Of a stretch of 64,000 bases of DNA, positions 35,343 through 44,146 are shown piece after piece. The notes beneath the pieces were generated by a model. It saw only the letters and a program-made list of their open reading frames with translations, searched no databases and was not told the origin of the DNA. Position numbers and translations under genes: made by a program. Numbering within the stretch: the stretch's first letter is position 1; each line of letters opens with the position of its first letter. Source of the DNA: JAFTYO01 sp045613125 (GTDB taxonomy: Bacteria > Pseudomonadota > Alphaproteobacteria > RF32 > CAG-239); assembly GCA_045613125.1 (NCBI GenBank), contig JAZLAM010000022.1, positions 1 to 64,000 of the forward strand, in the 5' to 3' direction.

Positions 35343-36026
35343 CTAAATACTTAGTAATTTTAACTCAAAATTTTGTTTTACTTGCTTCCAATTAGGCATT
35401 TTGATTGATAGTAGGTTATAAAAATCTTCTGTATGTCTATCATAATAAATATGGCATAACTCATGATAAATGACATAATCAATTGATTTTTTGCTAGCCT
35501 TTATTAATTCGGGATTCAAAACAATTTCGTGTTTTTTCAAATAGCTTCCCCAACGTTTATTAAGTTTTCTTATTTTTAATACTGGTTTTTCTACATCTGG
35601 AAAAGCCTTAATGCATTCGTTAAGACGCTCATTGAAAATAATTTCTGCTCGTTTCACAAGCCACTCTTGAAATGCTTTATTTATTTCATCAATCTTTTGA
35701 GGTGCAGATGATAAAACATAAATTTTATTATTAGATAGCTTTACAACATTTTTAAGAGCCGCTTTTTCAATTATAACCTGATATTGACGTCCAAGGTAAA
35801 GAGCAGAACTTCCTGATTCATAAATTTTATTTTCAGGAGCATTAAATTGCTTAAAATATGATAATTGCTTATCAATCCATAATGTTTTTCTTTTGATAAA
35901 ATTATCAATTTCAAAATCTTTTGCTTGAATTGGAGCTTTTATAATTATTCGAAAATCAGGATAAACCTCCGCAGATAAAGATTTCCTGTCTTCTTTAATT
36001 ATTCTAAAGTCATAATTTTCAAACAT
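35343..36026 (-). CDS. YgjP-like (SprT/M48-related) metallopeptidase
   Basis: 227-residue protein of the YgjP family. The active site is YVIYHELCHIYYDRHTEDFY, an HExxH zinc motif with a further histidine downstream; the basic KLNKRWGSYLKKHEIVLNP before it is typical. These proteins are often linked to type I restriction-modification loci. Its start overlaps the stop of hsdR by about 1 nt, so translation is coupled. The substrate is unknown; it may process or turn over a restriction subunit, which is inference. Confidence 0.85.
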   Translation of the reverse strand: MFENYDFRIIKEDRKSLSAEVYPDFRIIIKAPIQAKDFEIDNFIKRKTLWIDKQLSYFKQFNAPENKIYESGSSALYLGRQYQVIIEKAALKNVVKLSNNKIYVLSSAPQKIDEINKAFQEWLVKRAEIIFNERLNECIKAFPDVEKPVLKIRKLNKRWGSYLKKHEIVLNPELIKASKKSIDYVIYHELCHIYYDRHTEDFYNLLSIKMPNWKQVKQNFELKLLSI

Positions 36027-39000
36027 TAGAGCATATCCTTATTTTGAACAGCCAAATTCCATGCAGTTTGTGCAATTTGCTCAACAACTGATGCAGATAA
36101 ATCTTCTTCAACCTCATCAAACAAATAATCTTCAATAGCAAAAAGAATGTCTCTTTTTACACTTGTGTTATTTTGAAAATCTACAACTTTTTTCGATTTG
36201 ATAATATCAACTATGTGTTCAACAATTTCACCATATCCATCGCCTGTGGATTTGAAAAAGTCTTTAATATTGCGATAAAATGGGTGATAAATCTTTACAG
36301 CTCTAATTTTTTCAGGAATATCACTATCAACATAATCCGTAACATTTTTTTGATAATCTTTAGCTTGGTTAAGCAAAGCTTCTAAATCTTCTTTTTTTGC
36401 ATTTTTCAAATCTTTAAGCAATTTATCAATTAACTCGCTAAATTTACCATAAAAAGCCTCATCTTGATGATATTTTTCTTGAATAACCTTTTTGGTTTGA
36501 GCGAGTATTGCATCAGCTTTTGACTTATCTGATAAGCCATTTTTTTGATCTTCAATATATTGGTTAAATTCATACATATTAGATAAACTGATTTCTTTTG
36601 AAAGCACCTCAACATCTTTTGCGGTAACATATTTATCCAACAATTTCAAAATCTGGTCTTTATATTTCGAAAAATCAACTTTTTCAGCCATAGCTAACTG
36701 TGTTGTTTTTTTAATTTCAATAAATCTTTTCAAGTCTTTTTTATATGTCAGTAGGTCTTCTGTATTTATTTTCTCATGAAAATCATACAACGAATAACAA
36801 ACCGAAAATTGCTTTATAAATTTATTTACATCATCATAAAAAGCTTCTCTTTCTTTTTCATGATCCTTCAAAAACTCAATATAAGCATTGGTGTTGTTAA
36901 CATCTTTGATATTTCTAAACACATCATGCAGACGTTCAAAAATACTCTTCAACACAAAAATCTGGCTATCAGCATCTAACAATGCATTTTCAATATCTTC
37001 AGGCGCATAGTTAGAAAACAACTCTAAAGCATTTTTAAGGTTTTTAGCATTTTTAGAGTAGTCAACAATCAAACCGGCTGTTTTACTTTGTTTACCTGCA
37101 TCACCATCAAATACACGATTAACCCTTGCAATTGCTTGTAATAAGTTATGGTCTTTTAATTGCTTTGCCAAATATAATGCAGTATCACGAGGAGCATCAA
37201 AACCAGTCAATAATTTATCAACTACAATGATGAGTTCACAACCTTCAGGATTTTTCTTATAATCTTGAATTATTTGCTTTTCTCTTGTTTCCAAAGAACC
37301 ATATTTATGTTTTTGCTCTGCTAAATATTCGGTAATTGCTTTTTTATGTGTAGCATTTACATCATCTTTCCCTTCATCAGCTAATGTATCAGAAATAACA
37401 ACTTCAGAATTAATACATCCAAGCATATCCAAAGAATTTTTAAACATAACAGCAGCATATTTACTCGGAGCAACAAGCTGACCTTTTAATCCTGTATCCT
37501 TAAAGTTTTTCATAAAATGATCATTAACATCTAAAGCTATCATTTCAATACGTTGAGATGTTTCTTCCAAAACAGAGTTTGATATACATTTTTTAGCAAA
37601 GTCCTTACGTTCACTCTCCGAAAATTTTGAAGCAAGTCTTTCATAAAATTTATCAGCAATCGCATCAATTTTCTGGTCAACAAAGCGTCCTTGATAAATA
37701 AGAGGCAATACAGCACCGTCTTTTTCTGCTTCTGATATTGTATATTCATCAATTAAGCCACCAAATTTTTGAATAGATTCAGACTTTGAAGCAACTTTGC
37801 CTTTCAAACGTTCGGGAACTTTTTTCATTAAAGGTGTTCCGGTAAAGGCAATCTGACAAGATCTAGGCAACATTTTGTTCATCATTGCATTAGCATCACC
37901 ACCTTGTGTTCTGTGTGCTTCATCAATCAAAACAAAAATGTTATTATCATTATCAACAAAATCTGTCGGTTTATCAAACTTATGAACTAATGTTGTAATA
38001 ACATCTAATGTTTTAGATTTAATTTTTTTAACCAAATCTGCGCATGATGTTGCTTGTTGAACACCTTTTTTGATATTGCAAGCTGCAAATGTATCTCTAA
38101 TCTGAATATCAAGGTCTGTTCTGTCTGTTACAACAATAACTCTTGGATTGTTAACGGTTTCAATTAAGTTTTTAACCAACATAACCATAGTTAAAGACTT
38201 TCCGCTACCTTGTGTATGCCAGATAAGTCCACCATGACGTTTACCATTTTCATGTTGATTTTGAATTTTTGCTATTGTCTTTTTAATAGCAAAATATTGC
38301 TGATAGCGCGTAACTTTCTTAATTCCATTATCATAAATGATAAAGTTTCTAACCAAATCAAGCAAACGTGTAGGCTCTAACAGACTATAAATTCCTCTAT
38401 CTTGAGCTGACGGAGTTTCTTTTTCACATTGATTATAAGAATATCTTGATAAATCTGATGCAATTTTCTTAACAACAGCTGTATCAACTGGTTTATTTAT
38501 ACTTTCTAACACTTTTTGCTCATAAGTGTCTGTTGCATTTTTTTCTTTCCAAACTGAATAAAACTCAAATGGAGTGAGCATTGTTCCATATTTTATTTCA
38601 TTAACATTGGTTGCAATCAATATTTGTGGGAACAAAAAGAACTTTGGTGTTTGCGTATATTTTTGGTTTCTTATCATCTGATGAATAGCCTCATCAACCA
38701 AAACAGATGCTTTTTTGCACTCAATAACTGCAAACGGAATACCATTTACAAACAAAACAATGTCCGGTCTGCGATTTTGATCTTCTTCAATTTCAAATTC
38801 AGCCACCACATGAAACATATTTTTTTCTGGCTCATCCCAATTTATAAACCTTAATTGTGGAGATGTTTTTTTGCCATCAATAATTTCAGGAACAGATACA
38901 CCACTAAGCAAATTAGAAAAAATAATTTCCGAAGCTTTGACCACACCATCATCAAGTTTTATTTTCTCTAATCCAAAAATAGCCTCATCAATACTTTTAT

Positions 39001-39199
39001 CTGATATCTCAGATGGATTTATTTCTCGCAAGGCTTTGATTGCAATATCACGCAAAATATATTGGCTTTTGCTATCACGATAATTATCAACCTCATGTCT
39101 TGGAATATAGGTATACCCCAAGTTAATAAGCTGCAAAATCGCAGGAATTTGCGAACTATTAGCTTCATCAAAATCAGGAAGAATGTGGTGTGTAGTCAT
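36026..39199 (-). CDS. hsdR: Type I restriction enzyme R subunit
   Basis: 1057 residues. The ATG chosen has CGGAGT 7 nt upstream; a start 33 nt earlier is possible. N-terminal PD-(D/E)XK nuclease: RRPDIVLFVNGIPFAVIECK. SF2 translocase motifs follow: Walker A WHTQGSGKSLTMV, DEAHRTQGG (motif II), FTGTPLM (III), and ARVNRVFDG (VI) after VDKLLTGFDAP. The C-terminal helical region binds HsdM. Cuts unmodified DNA at a distance after ATP-driven translocation. Part of the long hsd operon; the small 87-residue gene is directly upstream. Confidence 0.96.
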   Translation of the reverse strand: MTTHHILPDFDEANSSQIPAILQLINLGYTYIPRHEVDNYRDSKSQYILRDIAIKALREINPSEISDKSIDEAIFGLEKIKLDDGVVKASEIIFSNLLSGVSVPEIIDGKKTSPQLRFINWDEPEKNMFHVVAEFEIEEDQNRRPDIVLFVNGIPFAVIECKKASVLVDEAIHQMIRNQKYTQTPKFFLFPQILIATNVNEIKYGTMLTPFEFYSVWKEKNATDTYEQKVLESINKPVDTAVVKKIASDLSRYSYNQCEKETPSAQDRGIYSLLEPTRLLDLVRNFIIYDNGIKKVTRYQQYFAIKKTIAKIQNQHENGKRHGGLIWHTQGSGKSLTMVMLVKNLIETVNNPRVIVVTDRTDLDIQIRDTFAACNIKKGVQQATSCADLVKKIKSKTLDVITTLVHKFDKPTDFVDNDNNIFVLIDEAHRTQGGDANAMMNKMLPRSCQIAFTGTPLMKKVPERLKGKVASKSESIQKFGGLIDEYTISEAEKDGAVLPLIYQGRFVDQKIDAIADKFYERLASKFSESERKDFAKKCISNSVLEETSQRIEMIALDVNDHFMKNFKDTGLKGQLVAPSKYAAVMFKNSLDMLGCINSEVVISDTLADEGKDDVNATHKKAITEYLAEQKHKYGSLETREKQIIQDYKKNPEGCELIIVVDKLLTGFDAPRDTALYLAKQLKDHNLLQAIARVNRVFDGDAGKQSKTAGLIVDYSKNAKNLKNALELFSNYAPEDIENALLDADSQIFVLKSIFERLHDVFRNIKDVNNTNAYIEFLKDHEKEREAFYDDVNKFIKQFSVCYSLYDFHEKINTEDLLTYKKDLKRFIEIKKTTQLAMAEKVDFSKYKDQILKLLDKYVTAKDVEVLSKEISLSNMYEFNQYIEDQKNGLSDKSKADAILAQTKKVIQEKYHQDEAFYGKFSELIDKLLKDLKNAKKEDLEALLNQAKDYQKNVTDYVDSDIPEKIRAVKIYHPFYRNIKDFFKSTGDGYGEIVEHIVDIIKSKKVVDFQNNTSVKRDILFAIEDYLFDEVEEDLSASVVEQIAQTAWNLAVQNKDML

Positions 39200-39203
39200 A
39201 GTA

Positions 39204-39467
39204 TTACTCCGAAAATTCCTTATTTTTTTCACCTTTTGTTATTTCTATTTGATTAATAGCCTCTTTATTAAGCTCATTTTGATAATCATTATCTAATGCT
39301 TTTGACATCTCATTCATTAAAATTTCACCACCAATATGAAGTCCCAAATGTGCCAACCTATCTGCATTATTGTTATGTTCTGTAAATTTTTTCGCAGATG
39401 CTATCCTCATAAACCAAGAAACACCTGTTAAAAAACCTTTCAAAAATCTATTTGCATTTTTATCCAT
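39204..39467 (-). CDS. Hypothetical 87-residue protein in the hsd operon
   Basis: Starts MDKNANRFLKGFLTGVSWFM, a possible amphipathic or membrane-associated helix, then a polar helical body rich in Asn and Glu. It overlaps the end of the upstream Cys-rich gene by 8 nt and ends 4 nt before the hsdR start. Function unknown; conserved placement would suggest pairing with the Cys-rich membrane protein. Confidence 0.5.
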   Translation of the reverse strand: MDKNANRFLKGFLTGVSWFMRIASAKKFTEHNNNADRLAHLGLHIGGEILMNEMSKALDNDYQNELNKEAINQIEITKGEKNKEFSE

Positions 39468-40194
39468 TTTTGTTTCTCCTTAGATTATTTTCATTTGACT
39501 GAATATTTTTTAAATCTTTATTTGGTTGGTGTGCTTTATCATCCACAGTTTCAAGTTTAACTGTATTATCTTGAGATATGTAAACTGTTCTATTACTATA
39601 TGACTGTATTGCAAAAATTATTATAGTTACAAATATTCCAAGTATAACCAACCAATTTGTTATTTCGAAACGACTTTTAGCTAATAAAGCTTCTCGCTCT
39701 TTCTCACAGCATTCAAAAGATTTCTTACCTTTCTTCTCATATGAATAGAAAAATGGACAACTTTTTGTAGATAATGTTTTTAAATCTTCAATCTCATTAA
39801 AATGTTCCCATTGCTCATGCCAACATTCTAAATAATCATCATCGGGAGCATCTGGATGTGGCAACATACCAAACACAGAAGAAAGAGAGTACTTGTTAAT
39901 AGACATACTATCTTGTGCTAATAACTCTAAAACCCGAGGTCCTCCACCTAATTGCTGATGATACATCCCTTTTTTCATATTGTCTAACATTTGCTCATAT
40001 TGTGCTTCCCATACCTTTTGTATTCGAATTTCTTTTCCTATAAATTCAAAATTACCAGTAAATGCTTGTTTTCTTTCTTCATTAGTTAAAATTATGGTAA
40101 TATCATCATTTGTAGACTTTAATGCTAACATATCATAGCTTGTTTTATCAATACAACGCATACAAAAAGCACAATTTAAACAACATTTTTTCAT
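39460..40194 (-). CDS. Cys-rich, single-helix membrane protein in the hsd operon
   Basis: 244 residues. The N-terminus KKCCLNCAFCMRC has five cysteines in eleven residues, a possible metal-binding cluster. A soluble domain of about 150 residues with further CC follows, then one hydrophobic helix (WLVILGIFVTIIIFAIQSY, about residue 180-198) and a short charged tail. It starts 1 nt after hsdS. Possible membrane-linked sensor or effector, but no family recognised. Confidence 0.55.
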   Translation of the reverse strand: MKKCCLNCAFCMRCIDKTSYDMLALKSTNDDITIILTNEERKQAFTGNFEFIGKEIRIQKVWEAQYEQMLDNMKKGMYHQQLGGGPRVLELLAQDSMSINKYSLSSVFGMLPHPDAPDDDYLECWHEQWEHFNEIEDLKTLSTKSCPFFYSYEKKGKKSFECCEKEREALLAKSRFEITNWLVILGIFVTIIIFAIQSYSNRTVYISQDNTVKLETVDDKAHQPNKDLKNIQSNENNLRRNKNG

Positions 40195-40195
40195 A

Positions 40196-41410
40196 TTAGT
40201 TCACTTTCACGCGGGTTTGGCCGGTTAAGAGTTGTTGCATTAGGCCTTTCTTTTGCTCTTTTAAGGCGTCTAATTTTTTGTTCAAAAGGTTAATCTCATC
40301 ATCTGTTGTTGATAAAACATCAGCAATAGCCTTTTGTTCGGCAATATCAGAAGGAATAAATACCTTAACTAGCTGAAAATCTTCAGACGAAACAGCCATT
40401 CGCTCATATACAGTGCCTTCTTCATACCTACGAGCTTTTGAAATAAAATTATCAGTTGTTAATAAATATCCAAAAAATAACGAATTACCATTAATTATTT
40501 CATAAGTTACATAAATTGGAGAAAAAATCCCTTCTCCATAAGTATTTAAACAAATAACACCAAATTTGAGATTCGCAGGATTATAACATATGTCATGTGA
40601 CTTGGTTATTTTATACTCTTTATCAATCTGCTTAACTAAAAAATCACGATTGTATCTATCTGATTTTGGAACAACTCCTTCTTTTGTTAATGAAACGTGT
40701 TCTAATTCAGCTCCTTTAGTCAAATATGTTTTTCGTTCTTTTAAAAATTCTTTACATTTGACTTCTTTCCAAGGTTGGGTGAAGCCTTTGAGGCGAGTTT
40801 TACCGGTGAGGAGTTTTTGCATCAGACCTTTTTTAAGGAGTTTCTTTTGCTCTATCAAAGATGATAACTTTTCAATCGCCTCATCCCAAGTCCCCAATAT
40901 CCCCGCAATCTTCTCCTGTTCAGGCAAGGGTGGAAGAAGCAAAAATATTTTTGATAAATCTTCTTGACCGATATTAGAACGAATTGCTCCTTGGCACCTA
41001 CGTATAGCTTCCTTTCTAAAATAACCTGATTTAAAACAATATACACTAAACTTTGGAGAAAGAATATTAGATTTAGGTCGACCTCTGATAATAAAACCAC
41101 CAAAAGTGATTTTTGAAGTATCAAGATAAACAGAAGAGCATGCTATTTCTTCAGGAATTTCTGAGGTTCTATTAAATAAGACATCTCCATATATAACACT
41201 ATTTTCATTAAGTTTACGTTCATTTACATTAACAGAACCTATAATATTTTTTTCATATAAATATGTGTTATTAAATATGTCCATAGTATTAACAAATTTA
41301 ATACCTGAACCATAGGACTCTTTTTCAGCATTTAGTCCATTCTTAAATATCATAAAATCACCAAGTTTCTTAACACTCCAGCCCTCAGGTATTTTTTGAT
41401 TATTCTGCAT
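40196..41410 (-). CDS. hsdS: Type I restriction-modification S subunit (full length)
   Basis: 404 residues, with the ATG at MQNNQKIPEGWSVKKLGDF preferred over one 24 nt upstream. Two target-recognition domains, each ending in the conserved helical spacer: PLPEQEKIAGILGTWDEAIE, then KKGLMQKLLTGKTR, and near the C-terminus SDIAEQKAIADVLSTTDDEI and KKGLMQQLLTGQTR. Two TRDs mean a bipartite DNA target for the HsdM2S and HsdR2M2S complexes. It overlaps the preceding nuclease-like gene by 11 nt. The target sequence cannot be read. Confidence 0.93.
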   Translation of the reverse strand: MQNNQKIPEGWSVKKLGDFMIFKNGLNAEKESYGSGIKFVNTMDIFNNTYLYEKNIIGSVNVNERKLNENSVIYGDVLFNRTSEIPEEIACSSVYLDTSKITFGGFIIRGRPKSNILSPKFSVYCFKSGYFRKEAIRRCQGAIRSNIGQEDLSKIFLLLPPLPEQEKIAGILGTWDEAIEKLSSLIEQKKLLKKGLMQKLLTGKTRLKGFTQPWKEVKCKEFLKERKTYLTKGAELEHVSLTKEGVVPKSDRYNRDFLVKQIDKEYKITKSHDICYNPANLKFGVICLNTYGEGIFSPIYVTYEIINGNSLFFGYLLTTDNFISKARRYEEGTVYERMAVSSEDFQLVKVFIPSDIAEQKAIADVLSTTDDEINLLNKKLDALKEQKKGLMQQLLTGQTRVKVN

Positions 41411-41879
41411 CAATGCTATCCTTTTCTTCACCATTTATTACAAATTTATAAGATGGAGCATCTTTTTCTAACAATACCCAGACACCTAATAAATACTTAT
41501 ATTCACCTGTTGGATTAGTTAAATCTTTCAATTTTTGAATATCCTTTTCATCGTCATTATTCCACCATCCTTTAAATTCAATAGCTATTTTATTTTCATC
41601 ATTACTCCACATTTTATGTAAAATAATATCAGGACGAACCCCTTTGGGAAAATTAGGAGTTGATTTAACAGAATCACAATTTTTATTATATTCTGAATTT
41701 AGATCCAAATCTTTATATTGTGATGATTGGACTTTTTGAAAAAGATGGGTGTAAATCAGAGCAACAACACATTGTTCTAATCCCTGAATTTGAATAACTT
41801 TTGAAAAATTAGCATAAACAGCATCAACTGAGCGTTGAAGCATATTAAATAGTTGTTTCCGTTCTTTTAACTTACTCAT
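41400..41879 (-). CDS. PD-(D/E)XK-like nuclease domain protein
   Basis: 159 residues. RPDIILHKMWSNDENKIAIEFKGWW contains the PD...(D/E)-x-K pattern (RPDI, then IEFKG) expected of a restriction-endonuclease-like active site (written here as RPDIILHK and KIAIEFKGWW). The N-terminal helix region (KERKQLFNMLQRSVDAVYANF) precedes it. The 3' end overlaps hsdS. It may be an extra nuclease or a decoy for DNA binding within the operon. A full family match cannot be made by eye, but the motif is clear. Confidence 0.55.
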   Translation of the reverse strand: MSKLKERKQLFNMLQRSVDAVYANFSKVIQIQGLEQCVVALIYTHLFQKVQSSQYKDLDLNSEYNKNCDSVKSTPNFPKGVRPDIILHKMWSNDENKIAIEFKGWWNNDDEKDIQKLKDLTNPTGEYKYLLGVWVLLEKDAPSYKFVINGEEKDSIDAE

Positions 41880-41889
41880 ATATCACCTC

Positions 41890-42369
41890 TCAGGTATTTT
41901 TTGATTGTGCTTCAACTATAACATCATTTTTATTTAACACTTTGTCAGAATAAGAGTTTTTATATAAATTCATATACTTGTCTGCAAAATCAAAAGTGTA
42001 ATCTAATTGAAAAACTATAATTAATAGTGCAATATGTGCTGACGATAGGTATAAAGTATCTTTGTAATTATAACTAAAAGAAAAAGCATTTAAAAAAAAT
42101 AAAAACAATAAAGAAAACAATGATGTTTTTAAGAATTTTTTATTGTCATATATAAATTTTTCAAACATATTATGTTTTTTCATATAAAGATTTATTTCTT
42201 GGTTAGCATAAGCAGCTAAAAGAAATGATTGAGAAAAAGCAAAAATAATTGATATACAAGTAATTGCATCTGAAAGCAGGCCATTATTCAAAGTGAACAA
42301 TAGACTTATATTTAGAAGTAAAAATAAAATCCATGTCCTACATTTTACTAAAGATTTCTTCAATTTCAT
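41890..42369 (-). CDS. Four-helix membrane protein of a soluble/membrane pair
   Basis: 159 residues from an ATG with AAGGATATT upstream. About four hydrophobic helices: WILFLLLNISLLFTLNNG, AITCISIIFAFSQSFLLAAY, SLFSLLFLFFLNAFSFSY and AHIALLIIVFQLDYTF. It overlaps the preceding soluble protein by about 32 nt, so the two are co-translated. The size and topology resemble RexB (lambda), a membrane channel acting with the soluble sensor RexA; this is an architecture match only. Confidence 0.6.
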   Translation of the reverse strand: MKLKKSLVKCRTWILFLLLNISLLFTLNNGLLSDAITCISIIFAFSQSFLLAAYANQEINLYMKKHNMFEKFIYDNKKFLKTSLFSLLFLFFLNAFSFSYNYKDTLYLSSAHIALLIIVFQLDYTFDFADKYMNLYKNSYSDKVLNKNDVIVEAQSKNT

Positions 42370-43093
42370 AATATCCTTCTTCCTTTTCAAATTCAAAAAT
42401 TTCTTTTGCAACAACACTTTCCTCATTAATGGATATGAAACCATCAGAACTTTCTCCTTTGATGTTAAAGGATTTTATATATGATGGTGCTTTAAGTTTA
42501 TTATATAATTTTATTAAATAACTTTCTTTAAGAGCTCTTTTGAAATCCATTTTAACTATTGTTGTTTCTGGTCGTTCTTTTGCATCTAAATCATCTCCCC
42601 AATCTGGATTTAAAAAATCATGAATAAATAAATCATTTGTTGCTGTAATAGAAATAGATTCTATAGATTTAACTTGCTTAACAAAATCATCAATAGATGT
42701 AGAAACCGCTAATAATTTACAAGAGAAATCATTATCAGCTCCATGTAATAAATTTAATATTATATTTCTTTTATCATGGTCGGAACATAGTACTCGGTCT
42801 TGATAAATAACAAATATAAATTGATTAGTCATATGAATAATTTCTTCAGATAATATGCTATCATCATAATTTTTCTGATTTTTATTATAGCATCTATTAG
42901 GTTTTAACTTACCATAGGACACTAAAAAAACAATTTTGTCTTTATCTGCCATATGACGGATTGTATATGTTATACTTCTTAATGGAAATTCAATAATTTC
43001 TTTATTGCTGAATAAATCCTTTGAAATTCGTTTTCCTGCACCTAAAAGGTCAACACATTCAGGAATATAATTAAACATACGTACTATACTCAT
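42338..43093 (-). CDS. Soluble 251-residue partner of the membrane protein
   Basis: Cytoplasmic, mixed alpha/beta protein. Early IVRMFNYIPECVDLLGAGKR, then beta-rich KIVFLVSYGKLKPN and NQFIFVIYQDRVLCSDHDK, ending acidic (FEFEKEEGYYEIEEIFSKM). No catalytic motif that I recognise. Tightly packed between the Fic gene (3 bp) and the membrane protein gene (overlap). Candidate for a sensor of a two-gene abortive-infection-like module. Function unknown. Confidence 0.55.
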   Translation of the reverse strand: MSIVRMFNYIPECVDLLGAGKRISKDLFSNKEIIEFPLRSITYTIRHMADKDKIVFLVSYGKLKPNRCYNKNQKNYDDSILSEEIIHMTNQFIFVIYQDRVLCSDHDKRNIILNLLHGADNDFSCKLLAVSTSIDDFVKQVKSIESISITATNDLFIHDFLNPDWGDDLDAKERPETTIVKMDFKRALKESYLIKLYNKLKAPSYIKSFNIKGESSDGFISINEESVVAKEIFEFEKEEGYYEIEEIFSKM

Positions 43094-43096
43094 TGC

Positions 43097-44143
43097 TTAA
43101 TACTCCTCCACAATTTCCCAATGACCGCCTTTGTCTGGACCGATACGACGGAGCTGATTATTGTTTTTCAAATTGGTTATTTGTTTAGCTATTGCACGTC
43201 TTGATATTCCAAGAGTTTCAGCCATCTCGGTTGTTGTGATTTTTGGATTTTGTGCAATTAACTCTAAAATTTTCTGTGAACTTTTCTGTGAACTTTTCTG
43301 TGAACTTTTTTCTTCTGTGGTACTCACATCTTTAATCTGCATTTCGCGATTGTCCAAGAGATTAGTTTCATCTAAAAGCAAGTTTCCAAAGAACTTGTTT
43401 AAGAATTCCATTGTATAAGGAATGTCTTTTTTAAGGTTTTGATAGTTAGCACGAACAAGCGCATTACGGAAATATTTAGCATATTTTTCAAATATGTCGT
43501 TATTAGTTTCAAAACCTAAAGTATAAAGATATTTAATCACAAAAACCGCGGTGGTTCTGGTGTTACCTTCGCCAAAAGGATGTATCTGCCAAACTCCTGA
43601 TATAAACTTTGCTAAATGCTCAACCTTTTGTTTGTTTGAAAGCCCTTGATAATTAAATTTCTTCTCTTGAGCAAAATCATAATCCAAAGTTTCTTGAATA
43701 CTGTCCGAACGGCCATAAATAACCGTATCACCATTTAAGATAGGTTCTTTTTTGGTAATATCATAAGTGCGAATTTTACCGGTAATTTCATCTTTTAAGA
43801 TACCTGTAAATAAAGCCTTGTGAATAGAAAGGAGTTCAACAGGGCTAAATGAAAAAGTGTGTGTACTCAATAGTTTTGTGATACGAGCAGAAACCTCGTC
43901 AGCTTCTTTTTCATTGTGTTCTTGCACAGTTTTTGCCGGATTTTGCTTATAATAACGAGCAATTTCTTCATTGGCCTCATCAATGGAAATTTTGCCTTCA
44001 ATATTATCTTTAGCAACATCTATCAGATATTTTGAAGGAGTTAACCCGTCAACTTGTTGCAAACCGATAGCAACACGCCAATTTTCTGCCTTTTTATATT
44101 TTTCAGGCTCATTTTGCTTTTTATATTCTTCAAAATGCTCCAT
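43097..44143 (-). CDS. Fic-family protein with C-terminal winged helix, in the hsd operon
   Basis: 348 residues. Fic motif HPFGEGNTR at residues 188-196 with catalytic His188; the usual GNGR is GNTR. This fold AMPylates or otherwise modifies target proteins from ATP. The C-terminus ends in a DNA-binding wHTH (TTTEMAETLGISRRAIAKQI). Between them lies a tandem KSSQ linker (about residues 280-292) from three perfect 12-bp repeats. RM operons often carry such Fic genes; a role as regulator or backup toxin is inference. 3 bp after hsdM. Confidence 0.88.
   Translation of the reverse strand: MEHFEEYKKQNEPEKYKKAENWRVAIGLQQVDGLTPSKYLIDVAKDNIEGKISIDEANEEIARYYKQNPAKTVQEHNEKEADEVSARITKLLSTHTFSFSPVELLSIHKALFTGILKDEITGKIRTYDITKKEPILNGDTVIYGRSDSIQETLDYDFAQEKKFNYQGLSNKQKVEHLAKFISGVWQIHPFGEGNTRTTAVFVIKYLYTLGFETNNDIFEKYAKYFRNALVRANYQNLKKDIPYTMEFLNKFFGNLLLDETNLLDNREMQIKDVSTTEEKSSQKSSQKSSQKILELIAQNPKITTTEMAETLGISRRAIAKQITNLKNNNQLRRIGPDKGGHWEIVEEY
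43271..43306. repeat. Three 12-bp tandem repeats in the Fic linker
   Basis: TTTCTGTGAACT repeats three times without mismatch on the plus strand, giving the KSSQ repeats of the encoded linker. Copy-number change by slippage would keep the frame and alter only linker length. Confidence 0.9.
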
Positions 44144-44146
44144 CTA

